DNA of 8,766 nt from Clostridiaceae bacterium (GTDB lineage: Bacteria > Bacillota_A > Clostridia > Acetivibrionales > Acetivibrionaceae), in contig JAAZCB010000769.1 of NCBI GenBank assembly GCA_012513545.1, positions 1 through 8,766 on the forward strand, written 5' to 3'. How positions within the stretch are numbered: the stretch's first letter is position 1; every line of letters begins with the position of its first letter. Of this stretch, positions 1 through 6,075 are shown one piece after another. The notes below the pieces were generated by a model. That model had not been told where the DNA came from. It did no database searches and was given only the letters and a program-made list of their open reading frames with translations. Position numbers and translations under genes: made by a program.

Positions 1-546
1 ATATATGTTTCTACAATACATAAAGCAAAGGGAAGAGAATTTGATACCGTATATTTGCTCCTCAATATGTTTTCGTTTTCTATACAAAATGATGAAGAAA
101 AGCGAAAGCTTTATGTTGCGATGACCCGTGCCAAAGAAGCTTTGTATATCCACTGCAACACCGATATATTCAACAAATATTGCGTTGACGGCGTCATTAA
201 AAAGGAAGACACAAAAGAATACAATGAACCTTTTGAAATATCTCTTCAACTTACGCATAGGGATGTTTTTCTTGGTTTCTTTAAGGATAAAAAAGAAATT
301 GTATCGAGGCTTCGAAGTGGCTGTGAACTTATGGTAAGCGATATCTTTCTTTGGACCGAAATCAATGGAAGAACTGTTCATGTTGTAAAATTCTCAAACA
401 GATTTTTAGAAACACTGAAGAAACTAAGAAACAATGGATATGAGTCGGTCGGTGCCAAAATAGCTTTTATAGTAGCCTGGAAGGGCGAAAAAGACGAGGA
501 GGAATCGGAAATTATACTGCCGATGCTGCACCTTAAAAAATCATGA
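1..546 (+). CDS. Superfamily I helicase, C-terminal part (5' end outside window)
   Basis: Open from base 1 to a TGA at 544-546, giving 181 visible residues. The start lies upstream of the window. Residues 3-15 (VSTIHKAKGREFD) match helicase motif V of UvrD/PcrA/Rep enzymes. Residues 32-46 (EEKRKLYVAMTRAKE) match motif VI, whose arginine (R43) acts as the arginine finger in ATP hydrolysis. Family knowledge: these proteins are ATP-driven 3'-5' DNA translocases of repair and recombination. After motif VI comes an unusual tail of about 135 residues (LTHRDVFLGFF, KFSNRF, an FIVAWK segment and ILPMLHL near the end). From memory this tail resembles the C-terminus of large clostridial RecQ-UvrD fusion helicases rather than plain PcrA, but I cannot verify that here. 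The next gene is more than 230 bp away behind a terminator, so it is probably a separate unit. Confident in the helicase call, moderate on the fusion subtype. Confidence 0.85.
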   Translation: MYVSTIHKAKGREFDTVYLLLNMFSFSIQNDEEKRKLYVAMTRAKEALYIHCNTDIFNKYCVDGVIKKEDTKEYNEPFEISLQLTHRDVFLGFFKDKKEIVSRLRSGCELMVSDIFLWTEINGRTVHVVKFSNRFLETLKKLRNNGYESVGAKIAFIVAWKGEKDEEESEIILPMLHLKKS

Positions 547-610
547 ATTACAGATTACAACAACCGATTGCCCTGGTTTTAAACTTCTGACTTCGGGTGA
601 ATGTATGGTA

Positions 611-639
611 TTGACAGTGTGGAAAAGATATGCAAAAAT
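611..639 (+). promoter_or_regulatory. Candidate sigma-A promoter for the leader and GNAT pair
   Basis: A consensus -35 TTGACA at 611-616 is followed after 17 bp by AAAAAT (634-639), which matches 4 of 6 positions of TATAAT. Initiation near 646 would give a leader of about 137 nt carrying both hairpins before the acetyltransferase start at 783. The -10 is weak, so this is only a candidate. Confidence 0.3.
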
Positions 640-654
640 ATTTTATAAAGTGAG

Positions 655-687
655 TATGCATAAAGGCGAAGCTGCCTGAGCTGCATA
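655..687 (+). promoter_or_regulatory. Stem-loop in the 5' leader of the GNAT operon
   Basis: TATGCA (655-660) pairs perfectly with TGCATA (682-687). Inside it AGGC (664-667) pairs with GCCT (674-677). The 5' arm also holds a tiny open frame, MHKGEAA followed by TGA (656-679), but its ribosome binding site is poor. GTATGC (654-659) can alternatively pair with GCATAT (713-718), at the foot of the downstream terminator. This could be the sensing half of an attenuator. I do not recognise a known riboswitch class in it. Confidence 0.35.
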
Positions 688-719
688 GGGGTTTTTGAGC
701 CTTACACGTGGAGCATATG

Positions 720-759
720 CCCGCGGAGTCACGTAATTGTGATTCTGTGGGTTTTATTT
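720..759 (+). terminator. Intrinsic terminator or attenuator before the GNAT genes
   Basis: Bases 720-732 pair with 739-751 as a 13-bp stem with a 6-nt loop, followed by TTTTATTT. Three of the pairs (723/748, 725/746, 728/743) are G-U wobbles that form only in + strand RNA, so the structure is directional. It lies about 175 nt after the helicase stop and about 25 nt before the acetyltransferase start. That is far for a helicase terminator and well placed for an attenuator. Confidence 0.8.
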
Positions 760-782
760 ATATTAGGAAAGAAGTGATTTAT

Positions 783-1274
783 ATGAATACTTTTTCTGAG
801 CTGAATAAAGAATCTGGAGATGGGATTGAAATCGCATGCGAAGGCGACCTTAGCGAAATATTGGCACTTCAGAAGCTTGCTTACAAAAGTGAGGCGGAAA
901 TATACAATGACTATACCATTCCTCCGCTTGTTCAAACCATGGAGGATTTGAAGGAAGAAGCAAAAGAATCAATTATCCTTAAATTTGTTGAGGATGAGAA
1001 GATAGTAGGTTCGGTCAGAACGGTTGAAAGAGATGGAACCTGCTACATCGGGAAACTGATTGTACACCCTCATTACCAGAATAAAGGCATAGGAAAAAAA
1101 CTTTTGAAAGCTGTCGAGAAATACTTTGGTGCGGTAAGGTGTGAGCTGTTTACCGGGCATTTAAGCGTAAAGAATCTCGCTTTATATGAAAAATTAGGAT
1201 ACAAAAGGTTTAAGCTTAAAAAAATCAATGATAGTTTGCAGTTTGTTTACCTGGAAAAAATAATATCGGAATAG
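783..1274 (+). CDS. GNAT family N-acetyltransferase
   Basis: 163 residues. Family role: transfer of an acetyl group from acetyl-CoA to an amine; the substrate cannot be told from sequence. The acetyl-CoA loop is clear at residues 92-104 (LIVHPHYQNKGIG, the Q-x-x-G-x-G motif A) and is followed by the usual helix. The C-terminal motif LYEKLGYKRF lies at 134-143. Start choice: ATG at 783 is preceded by a purine-rich AGGAAAGAAGTG. The same frame stays open back to about 708, but that stretch encodes the terminator stem, so the extension is unlikely to be translated. Length fits a single-domain GNAT. The gene is followed after 16 nt by a second acetyltransferase and is probably co-transcribed with it. 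Expression may depend on read-through of the hairpin at 720-759. Confidence 0.88.
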   Translation: MNTFSELNKESGDGIEIACEGDLSEILALQKLAYKSEAEIYNDYTIPPLVQTMEDLKEEAKESIILKFVEDEKIVGSVRTVERDGTCYIGKLIVHPHYQNKGIGKKLLKAVEKYFGAVRCELFTGHLSVKNLALYEKLGYKRFKLKKINDSLQFVYLEKIISE

Positions 1275-1290
1275 ATTGGAGGGAGCTCGA

Positions 1291-1824
1291 ATGAGGCTCC
1301 AGGAGGATAATATTATACTGAGAGAATGGGAAGAAACGGATGCTGAAAGGCTTGCTGAAATTGCAAACAATAAGAAGATTTATGATAATTTGAGAGATTA
1401 TTTTCCTCATCCTTATTCGATAGATGATGCCAGAAAGTATGTAGCTTTGCAGCGAAAAAGCGATAATAAACTCTCAAGGACATTTGCAATTGTGGTTGAT
1501 GGAAAAGTTGTCGGGAACATTGGCGCAATTTTCAAGGAAGACATTTATAGAAAAAATGCTGAAATCGGGTATTTCCTGGATGAGGAATATTGGGGCAAAG
1601 GTATTGTAACGAAGGCAATAAAAATGCTTACAGCCTATGTATTTGAAAACTTTGATATTATCAGGGTATACGCAGAGCCGTTTTCCAGAAATGCCGGTTC
1701 GAGACGTTGCCTTGAAAAAGCGGGTTTCAGGCTGGAAGCGGAATTGAAATGTGATGCTGTTAAAAACGGTATTATAGAAAACAGCTGTATTTATGCAATT
1801 TTAAAGGATGAGTTTGTTAAGTGA
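1291..1824 (+). CDS. RimJ/RimL-type GNAT N-acetyltransferase
   Basis: 177 residues. The N-terminus (ILREWEETDAERLAEIANN) and the layout are those of the RimJ/RimL/SpeG-like branch, which acetylates N-terminal amines of ribosomal proteins or small polyamine-like substrates. The exact substrate is unknown. The acetyl-CoA motif is IGYFLDEEYWGKGI (92-105), and the C-terminal block N134 to F146 ends in RRCLEKAGF. ATG 1291 is chosen because GGAGGG (1278-1283) sits 7 nt upstream; a TTG at 1276 would start before that site. It lies 16 nt after the first acetyltransferase, which it resembles only at family level, so the pair is a functional neighbourhood rather than a recent duplication. No good terminator follows. 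Confidence 0.9.
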   Translation: MRLQEDNIILREWEETDAERLAEIANNKKIYDNLRDYFPHPYSIDDARKYVALQRKSDNKLSRTFAIVVDGKVVGNIGAIFKEDIYRKNAEIGYFLDEEYWGKGIVTKAIKMLTAYVFENFDIIRVYAEPFSRNAGSRRCLEKAGFRLEAELKCDAVKNGIIENSCIYAILKDEFVK

Positions 1825-1841
1825 TATTGTTTTTATAATAC

Positions 1842-1870
1842 TTGACACGAAAGCCTCTGACTAATAGTCT
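1842..1870 (+). promoter_or_regulatory. Weak candidate promoter for the two-component operon
   Basis: The 196-bp gap before the response regulator holds a TTGACA at 1842-1847 with a poor -10 (TAGTCT, 1865-1870) 17 bp later. Short inverted repeats overlap it: GACT/AGTC at 1859-1869, and GCCTC (1853-1857) with GAGGC (1889-1893). These might be an operator. The promoter is not secure and no TTTAAG-type repeat is visible in this gap. Confidence 0.22.
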
Positions 1871-2020
1871 AAAGATAAGACAAATATTGAGGCGATCATG
1901 CCATGAAATGTAAAAAGACTATAAAGACAGTATACATAAGATTATAGGACAAATCTGTAAAACCTGTGAAATAGATAAGGCACAAATTTACGAAAAGCAT
2001 CAAGGAGGTTCAGCAACCCT

Positions 2021-2722
2021 ATGAATATCCTAATCGCGGATGACGAGATTGACATTCGAAACTTGATAAAAACCAGCCTCGAGGAAAACGGTTATACCGT
2101 CCTTATGGCGAAGAACGGTAAGGAAGCACTCGATACGCTGATGTCGGAGGAAATTTCTCTTGCTATTCTTGATGTTATGATGCCGGTTATGGATGGATTC
2201 AATCTCCTCCGTAAAATACGGGAACACAGCACCATACCGGTTATCCTGTTGACTGCCAGGTCGGACGATATGGACAAAGTTCTGGGGCTGGGGTTGGGTG
2301 CGGATGACTACCTTTCCAAGCCCTTCTCGGTTGCCGAGTTGGTTGCCCGTGTAGGTGCGCATTTGAGACGCAGCAACGAATATCTGTCGCCGAAGGAAAG
2401 GCCTGTCCCAAACATTGCATACGGGAAGCTTATGATTGATAAAGAAAAATGCTGCGCATATAAGGACGGAAAGCTTATTGAGCTTGGTGCAAAAGAATAC
2501 TTGCTGCTTTTGTACTTTATGGAAAACCCGGAGAGGGTTTTTACAAAGTGCCAGCTTTATCATGCCGTATGGGGCGAAGAATACTATTCTGATGACAACA
2601 CTATTATGGTTCATATAAGCCGCATCCGGAGCCGCATTGAGGATGATCCGCAGAATCCGGAGTACCTGAAAACCATTCGCGGCATCGGGTATAAACTGCA
2701 TTACATCGGTGAAAAGCCATGA
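2021..2722 (+). CDS. OmpR/VanR-type response regulator
   Basis: 233 residues, the normal length of an OmpR-family regulator. The receiver domain (1-117) has the acidic pocket D7-D8, phospho-acceptor D51 in AILDVMMPVMDG, switch residue T78 and invariant K100 in LSKPF. The C-terminal winged helix (about 133-230) includes ELGAKEYLLLLYFMENPERVFTKCQL, the recognition region around NTIMVHISRIRSRIED, and the closing wing TIRGIGYKLH. It is a DNA-binding cytoplasmic transcription regulator activated by the kinase encoded immediately downstream. An AGGAGG (2003-2008) lies 12 nt before the ATG. Its stop overlaps the kinase start by 4 bp (ATGA), which implies translational coupling. The tandem 11-bp repeat at 4111-4132 is its most likely operator. 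VanR-like in family, but nothing here links it to glycopeptide resistance. Confidence 0.96.
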   Translation: MNILIADDEIDIRNLIKTSLEENGYTVLMAKNGKEALDTLMSEEISLAILDVMMPVMDGFNLLRKIREHSTIPVILLTARSDDMDKVLGLGLGADDYLSKPFSVAELVARVGAHLRRSNEYLSPKERPVPNIAYGKLMIDKEKCCAYKDGKLIELGAKEYLLLLYFMENPERVFTKCQLYHAVWGEEYYSDDNTIMVHISRIRSRIEDDPQNPEYLKTIRGIGYKLHYIGEKP

Positions 2723-4107
2723 AAAGGAAACTATCAAATCAATTTCTCGGAAACTTTTGGGTAATATTTTTGCTGACCATCCTCTCTACAGTGCTTGCGC
2801 TTGTACTGTTATCCGTTGCGAGCAGATTGATTTCAGGTTCGCTTGCAAAAAACCGTTATTCTGCAAGTGCAATAATCAAAGAGGATTACAGGCAGATTGA
2901 CGCATCTGCTATCGTTGAGAACGGTGGCGGTGTTCAGATTGTGGACAGGGAATTGCGTGTTGTTTATTCAAGCGGGGTTGACACCATCAAAAAAGACAAT
3001 CTGAGCGTCCAGGAATTTACAACGTTTTTGACAGAAAGCAAGAGCAAGCCCTACCATTATGATATCCTTTACCAACCCAAAGGTGAGTTCTGGCTGATTG
3101 TTACCTTTCCTACTTCAATTCGGCTTGATTTTAAAATGGTGCATAACAAGGAAGCCTTATCAGGCGATTTTAAGCAGGCGGGAGGAGCATTTGCCTTTGT
3201 GGTGCTGAGTTATCTTTTAATCCTTGCGATTATCAGTTTTATATATTCAAGGATTACGGCCGCGAAGATTACCGTACCTCTAAAGAAGCTCTGTGAGGGC
3301 ACAAGGTTCTTGCGGGAGGGCGATTATTCCGCGCGGGTTGAATTGCGCCTTAAAAACGAGTTTGCAGAATTACAGGATACCTTTAACGACATGGCTGCTC
3401 GAATTGAGCACGAGATTGCTCTGCGTAAAAAGTCGGAAGAGAGCAGGCGGCGACTGATTCTTGATATTTCCCATGATCTCAAAAACCCCCTGTCAAGCAT
3501 ACAGGGTTATGCAGAGCTGCTTTGCCAAAAATCAGAGTTGCCGGAGCTTGGTGTAATTTACCAAAACAGTCAACGCGCAAACCATCTGCTCAACGAACTG
3601 TTTGAGCTTTCCAAAATGGACAGCCCGGATTTTTCATTAAAGCCGGACAAAGCAGACATCTGTGAAACTCTGCGCCAGATATGCGGGGGGATTGTACCAC
3701 AACTGGAAAGTGCGGGTTTCAAATATGAATTTGACATTCCTGAGGACAGTTTTTATGTAATGCTTGATGCCGACCACTTTGGGCGTATTATTCGGAACCT
3801 TGCAGACAACGCTGTACGGTATAATCCGGAGGGCACAATAATATCCGTCAGCCTGACGGTTCAAGACAAAACGGTTGTAATTGATTTCAGTGATGACGGG
3901 GTCGGTATCCCCTGCCATCTTGCGCAGGATATTTTCAAGCCCTTTGTCCGTGCGGATGCTTCGCGAAATTCCGAAACCGGTGGCAGCGGACTTGGGCTTT
4001 CCATTGCAAGAAAGATTGCACAGGCCCATGGCGGAAATTTGATTCTGTGCGAAGGTGACACGAAGGGCTGTACTTTCAGGATTACACTCCCGGAAATATT
4101 AAGTTAG
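2719..4107 (+). CDS. VanS-type membrane sensor histidine kinase
   Basis: 462 residues. In order: cytoplasmic N-tail; TM1 about 14-37; an extracellular sensor of about 118 residues (38-155) with a PAS/PDC-like patch VQIVDRELRVVYSSG; TM2 about 156-178; HAMP about 179-230; dimerisation/H-box with phospho-acceptor H252 in DISHDLKNPLSS; N-box N360/N364; G1 DDGVGIP (392-398); F-box IFKPFVRA; G2 GGSGLGL (421-427). All catalytic motifs are intact. It autophosphorylates at H252 and should pass phosphate to D51 of the upstream-encoded regulator. The extracellular domain implies an envelope or external signal; its ligand is not predictable. The gene shares ATGA with the regulator. Operator-like repeats begin 4 bp after its stop, and a strong terminator follows. 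Confidence 0.95.
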   Translation: MKRKLSNQFLGNFWVIFLLTILSTVLALVLLSVASRLISGSLAKNRYSASAIIKEDYRQIDASAIVENGGGVQIVDRELRVVYSSGVDTIKKDNLSVQEFTTFLTESKSKPYHYDILYQPKGEFWLIVTFPTSIRLDFKMVHNKEALSGDFKQAGGAFAFVVLSYLLILAIISFIYSRITAAKITVPLKKLCEGTRFLREGDYSARVELRLKNEFAELQDTFNDMAARIEHEIALRKKSEESRRRLILDISHDLKNPLSSIQGYAELLCQKSELPELGVIYQNSQRANHLLNELFELSKMDSPDFSLKPDKADICETLRQICGGIVPQLESAGFKYEFDIPEDSFYVMLDADHFGRIIRNLADNAVRYNPEGTIISVSLTVQDKTVVIDFSDDGVGIPCHLAQDIFKPFVRADASRNSETGGSGLGLSIARKIAQAHGGNLILCEGDTKGCTFRITLPEILS

Positions 4108-4110
4108 TAT

Positions 4111-4132
4111 AATTTAAGGTTAATTTAAGGTT
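4111..4132 (+). promoter_or_regulatory. Tandem 11-bp direct repeats, likely response-regulator operator
   Basis: The 11-mer AATTTAAGGTT occurs twice back to back and identically at 4111-4121 and 4122-4132, one helical turn apart. The core is TTTAAG-N5-TTTAAG. Known: OmpR-family dimers bind head-to-tail on such repeats, and streptococcal CiaR uses this core. Inferred: it is the site of the regulator encoded at 2021-2722, controlling the downstream methyltransferase/hydrolase unit. Confidence 0.65.
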
Positions 4133-4136
4133 TGAT

Positions 4137-4199
4137 TCAGTTGTATGACAGGTTCGATTGCTATGATAATAATGAGCCTTTTATACAGCTGATTTTTTT
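4137..4199 (+). terminator. Intrinsic terminator after the two-component operon
   Basis: Bases 4137-4148 pair with 4181-4192 (12 bp). After a single C/T mismatch (4149/4180), 4150-4155 pair with 4174-4179 (6 bp), leaving an 18-nt loop. Seven Ts follow at 4193-4199. The three wobbles (4141/4188, 4147/4182, 4153/4176) are all G-U in + strand RNA. It ends just before the ribosome binding site of the methyltransferase. Confidence 0.85.
4141..4170 (+). promoter_or_regulatory. Candidate activated promoter inside the terminator hairpin
   Basis: GATAAT (4165-4170) and overlapping TATGAT (4162-4167) are good -10 matches in the loop of the hairpin. The matching -35 (TTGTAT, 4141-4146, 18-bp spacer) is poor, as expected for a promoter that needs an activator. 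With initiation near 4177 the tandem repeats would lie around -45 to -66, a usual position for OmpR-type activators. TATGAC at 4144-4149 is an alternative -10, closer to the repeats. Confidence 0.35.
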
Positions 4200-4214
4200 A
4201 TTGGGAGGTGATGA

Positions 4215-4769
4215 ATGATGCTGCATGAACCTACTTATACGGAGATGTTCTTAACGAAACTCGCATTTTTGCTTTATGGTAAATCTGTCTATAAGGCCTT
4301 TGCCGACAGTCTTCCCCTTGTTGGTAATGAGCGGGTGCTTGATTTCGGGTGTGGAATGGGAACGGTCGCGTATTACACCTCAATGCGATTGACTCACGGA
4401 AATTTAACTTGTCTGGATATTTCCAGGCGTTGGTTGAACACCTGTCGCAAAACCTTGCGGGGTTATGGAAATGTCGCTTTTTTGCACGCAGAAGCCTCGG
4501 AACTTTTGGAGGACAGTTTTGATGTGGTCTATTGCCACTTCGTTTTGCATGATATTTCAGAAGGTGATTTGGAAACGCTTATTCCAGCTCTGGCAAAATC
4601 CATTAAATCAGGCGGAACGCTCATTTTCCGAGAACCGATGAATGAAAAGGAAAAGCTTGACATTATCAAGCGGATGATAGGAAAAAACGAGCTATCCTTA
4701 AAGGACAGCCGCATCACCGATGTTCCGCTGATGGGCAATGCCCTTGAAAGTGTATACATCAAGTTATAA
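4215..4769 (+). CDS. Class I SAM-dependent methyltransferase
   Basis: 184 residues. SAM-binding motif I is RVLDFGCGMG at 40-49. An acidic residue ends strand 2 in LTCLDIS. FDVVYCHFVLHDIS matches motif II/post-motif II, and GGTLIFREPM closes the Rossmann core. Family knowledge: methyl transfer from S-adenosylmethionine in the cytosol. The acceptor is unknown; the type (UbiE/Methyltransf_25-like) covers small molecules, lipids and proteins. GGGAGGTG (4203-4210) precedes the ATG pair at 4215/4218, and either could start. It is the first gene after the operator/terminator element, followed after about 110 bp by the membrane hydrolase, so it is likely the head of a regulator-controlled unit. The protein is shorter than many relatives but has a complete SAM fold and no visible frameshift. 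Confidence 0.88.
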   Translation: MMLHEPTYTEMFLTKLAFLLYGKSVYKAFADSLPLVGNERVLDFGCGMGTVAYYTSMRLTHGNLTCLDISRRWLNTCRKTLRGYGNVAFLHAEASELLEDSFDVVYCHFVLHDISEGDLETLIPALAKSIKSGGTLIFREPMNEKEKLDIIKRMIGKNELSLKDSRITDVPLMGNALESVYIKL

Positions 4770-4785
4770 CTGGAGGGATTGCGCA

Positions 4786-4830
4786 TTGCAGAGGCATTTG
4801 TTTAATTGGTTCAGCAAGTTGTATAAGTAA
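4786..4830 (+). pseudogene. Possible relic start of a second methyltransferase gene, or a 14-codon peptide
   Basis: GGAGGG (4772-4777) is followed 8 nt later by TTG (4786), opening a 14-codon frame (MQRHLFNWFSKLYK) that ends in TAA at 4828-4830. The peptide resembles, from memory, the N-terminus of some class I methyltransferases (xxHLFNxxAPIYG...). It could be the remnant left after an internal deletion, consistent with its neighbours. It could also be a short translated peptide coupling expression of the flanking genes, or chance. The codons after the stop are in frame with the downstream hydrolase. Confidence 0.28.
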
Positions 4831-4881
4831 TATAGGGCTGACTCAAAGATGTCTGTAAGTATTATAGGAGGAGGTTTCACA

Positions 4882-6075
4882 ATGTTTTATGTAACAATGT
4901 TTCTTATTTTGACTGTTTTGGCGGTTGTTGCATTAGCAGGGGTTCTGCTTATGTCGGTTTACCGCATCATTGCACAGATCCGAAGAAAAACGAATCCCAG
5001 GCAGCTTGCTCTTTTGAAAAGTACAGCGTTATTTTTCGTCATGACGATGATATTAAACTTAGGGCTGGTCACCGTTTCACAGTTCACCGCATTCACACCC
5101 CGTATTACCGATGAGAGTGGAAACAAACCCCAAAATAGTATAGCAGAACTGATAGAACTGGAGTTGAATGGTAGAAAGCAGTGGATTAGCCTGCGGGGGT
5201 GGGACAAAAACAAGCCTGTGCTGCTCTTTCTGGCTGGTGGTCCCGGTGGTACGCAAATGGCAGCAGTTCGCCATGATCTGAGAGAGCTTGAAAAGAATTT
5301 TGTTGTAGTGAACTGGGACCAGCCCGGCTCCGGTAAGTCCTATTATGCAGAAAAGACGCAGAACATCACCGTTGACACATACATACAGGACGGTCACGCC
5401 CTGACGGAATACCTGAAGGAACGCTTTTCTAAGGAGAAAATCTACCTGATTGGAGAATCCTGGGGCAGCGCTCTGGGAATTTTCCTGGTGGACAAATATC
5501 CTCAGTCTTACCATGCTTTTATCGGCACGGGACAGATGATTGATTTTGCAGAAACCGAGCGGATGGATTACGCTAAAGCTATGGAAATTGCTGAAAACAA
5601 CGGCGATATCGACCTAATAAAACAGCTCAAGGCAAACGGTGAGCCGCCCTATTATGGCAAGGACGTTACGTGGAAAAGCGCGCTGTATATCAACTACCTC
5701 AGCGAATATATGGCGAAAAAGCCCGGTATCCGCAACCCGGGTTACAATACCTTCAGAGATATCGGTTCCTCCGAGTATGGATTGCTTGACAAAATAAACT
5801 TTTTCCGTGGGATTATAAACACTTTTAATGACGTGTACCAGCAGCTTTATGGTATCGACCTGAGAAAGGATTATACCAGGCTGGAGGTGCCTGTCTACTT
5901 CTTCTTAGGGCGGCATGATGTCAACGCTCCCACCGTGCTCGTTGAGGAATACGAGCAGGTATTGGATGCACCCGATAAGAGGATTGTGTGGTTTGAGCAT
6001 TCTGCCCACAGTCCGTGGATAAATGAAAGGGATAGATTTGTGGAGGAGGTCGTGACATGCTTTTTAGTAAAATAA
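4882..6075 (+). CDS. Membrane-anchored alpha/beta hydrolase (proline iminopeptidase-like, S33)
   Basis: 397 residues. Two N-terminal membrane helices (about 1-30 and 47-67) flank a basic loop (RIIAQIRRKTNPR). By the positive-inside rule that loop is cytoplasmic, so the catalytic domain faces outside. The hydrolase domain shows the oxyanion loop AGGPGG (118-123, usually HGGPG), WDQPGSGKS (the S33 DQxGxGxS motif), nucleophile S193 in GESWGS, acid D346 in GRHDVNAP and base H376 in EHSAHSPW. The triad is therefore complete. Family members release N-terminal proline or hydrolyse small esters and amides; the actual substrate is unknown. Most S33 iminopeptidases are soluble and about 300 residues long, so the two-helix anchor is the unusual part. 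ATG 4882 is chosen because AGGAGGAGG (4866-4874) lies 7 nt upstream; an ATG at 4849 precedes that site. Its 3' end overlaps the lipoprotein gene by 19 bp. Confidence 0.88.
   Translation: MFYVTMFLILTVLAVVALAGVLLMSVYRIIAQIRRKTNPRQLALLKSTALFFVMTMILNLGLVTVSQFTAFTPRITDESGNKPQNSIAELIELELNGRKQWISLRGWDKNKPVLLFLAGGPGGTQMAAVRHDLRELEKNFVVVNWDQPGSGKSYYAEKTQNITVDTYIQDGHALTEYLKERFSKEKIYLIGESWGSALGIFLVDKYPQSYHAFIGTGQMIDFAETERMDYAKAMEIAENNGDIDLIKQLKANGEPPYYGKDVTWKSALYINYLSEYMAKKPGIRNPGYNTFRDIGSSEYGLLDKINFFRGIINTFNDVYQQLYGIDLRKDYTRLEVPVYFFLGRHDVNAPTVLVEEYEQVLDAPDKRIVWFEHSAHSPWINERDRFVEEVVTCFLVK

Noticed and set aside
708..782. In-frame N-terminal extension of the first acetyltransferase from 708
   Set aside because: The stretch encodes the 13-bp terminator stem and its U-tract. 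The ATG at 783 has its own purine-rich site and gives a normal GNAT length.
1276..1290. TTG start at 1276 for the second acetyltransferase
   Set aside because: The ribosome binding site (1278-1283) lies downstream of that codon; ATG 1291 is at ideal distance and opens the conserved domain directly.
2030..2737. 235-codon open frame on the - strand
   Set aside because: It is fully antisense to the response regulator, whose receiver and winged-helix motifs are intact. The frame shows no domain pattern and no ribosome binding site that I can see.
2021..4107. Vancomycin resistance operon
   Set aside because: The pair is VanR/VanS-like only at family level; no ligase (VanA/B), VanH, VanX or VanY is present nearby.
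4849..4881. Upstream ATG for the hydrolase
   Set aside because: AGGAGGAGG at 4866-4874 would lie inside the coding region; ATG 4882 follows it at 7 nt and starts the membrane helix cleanly.
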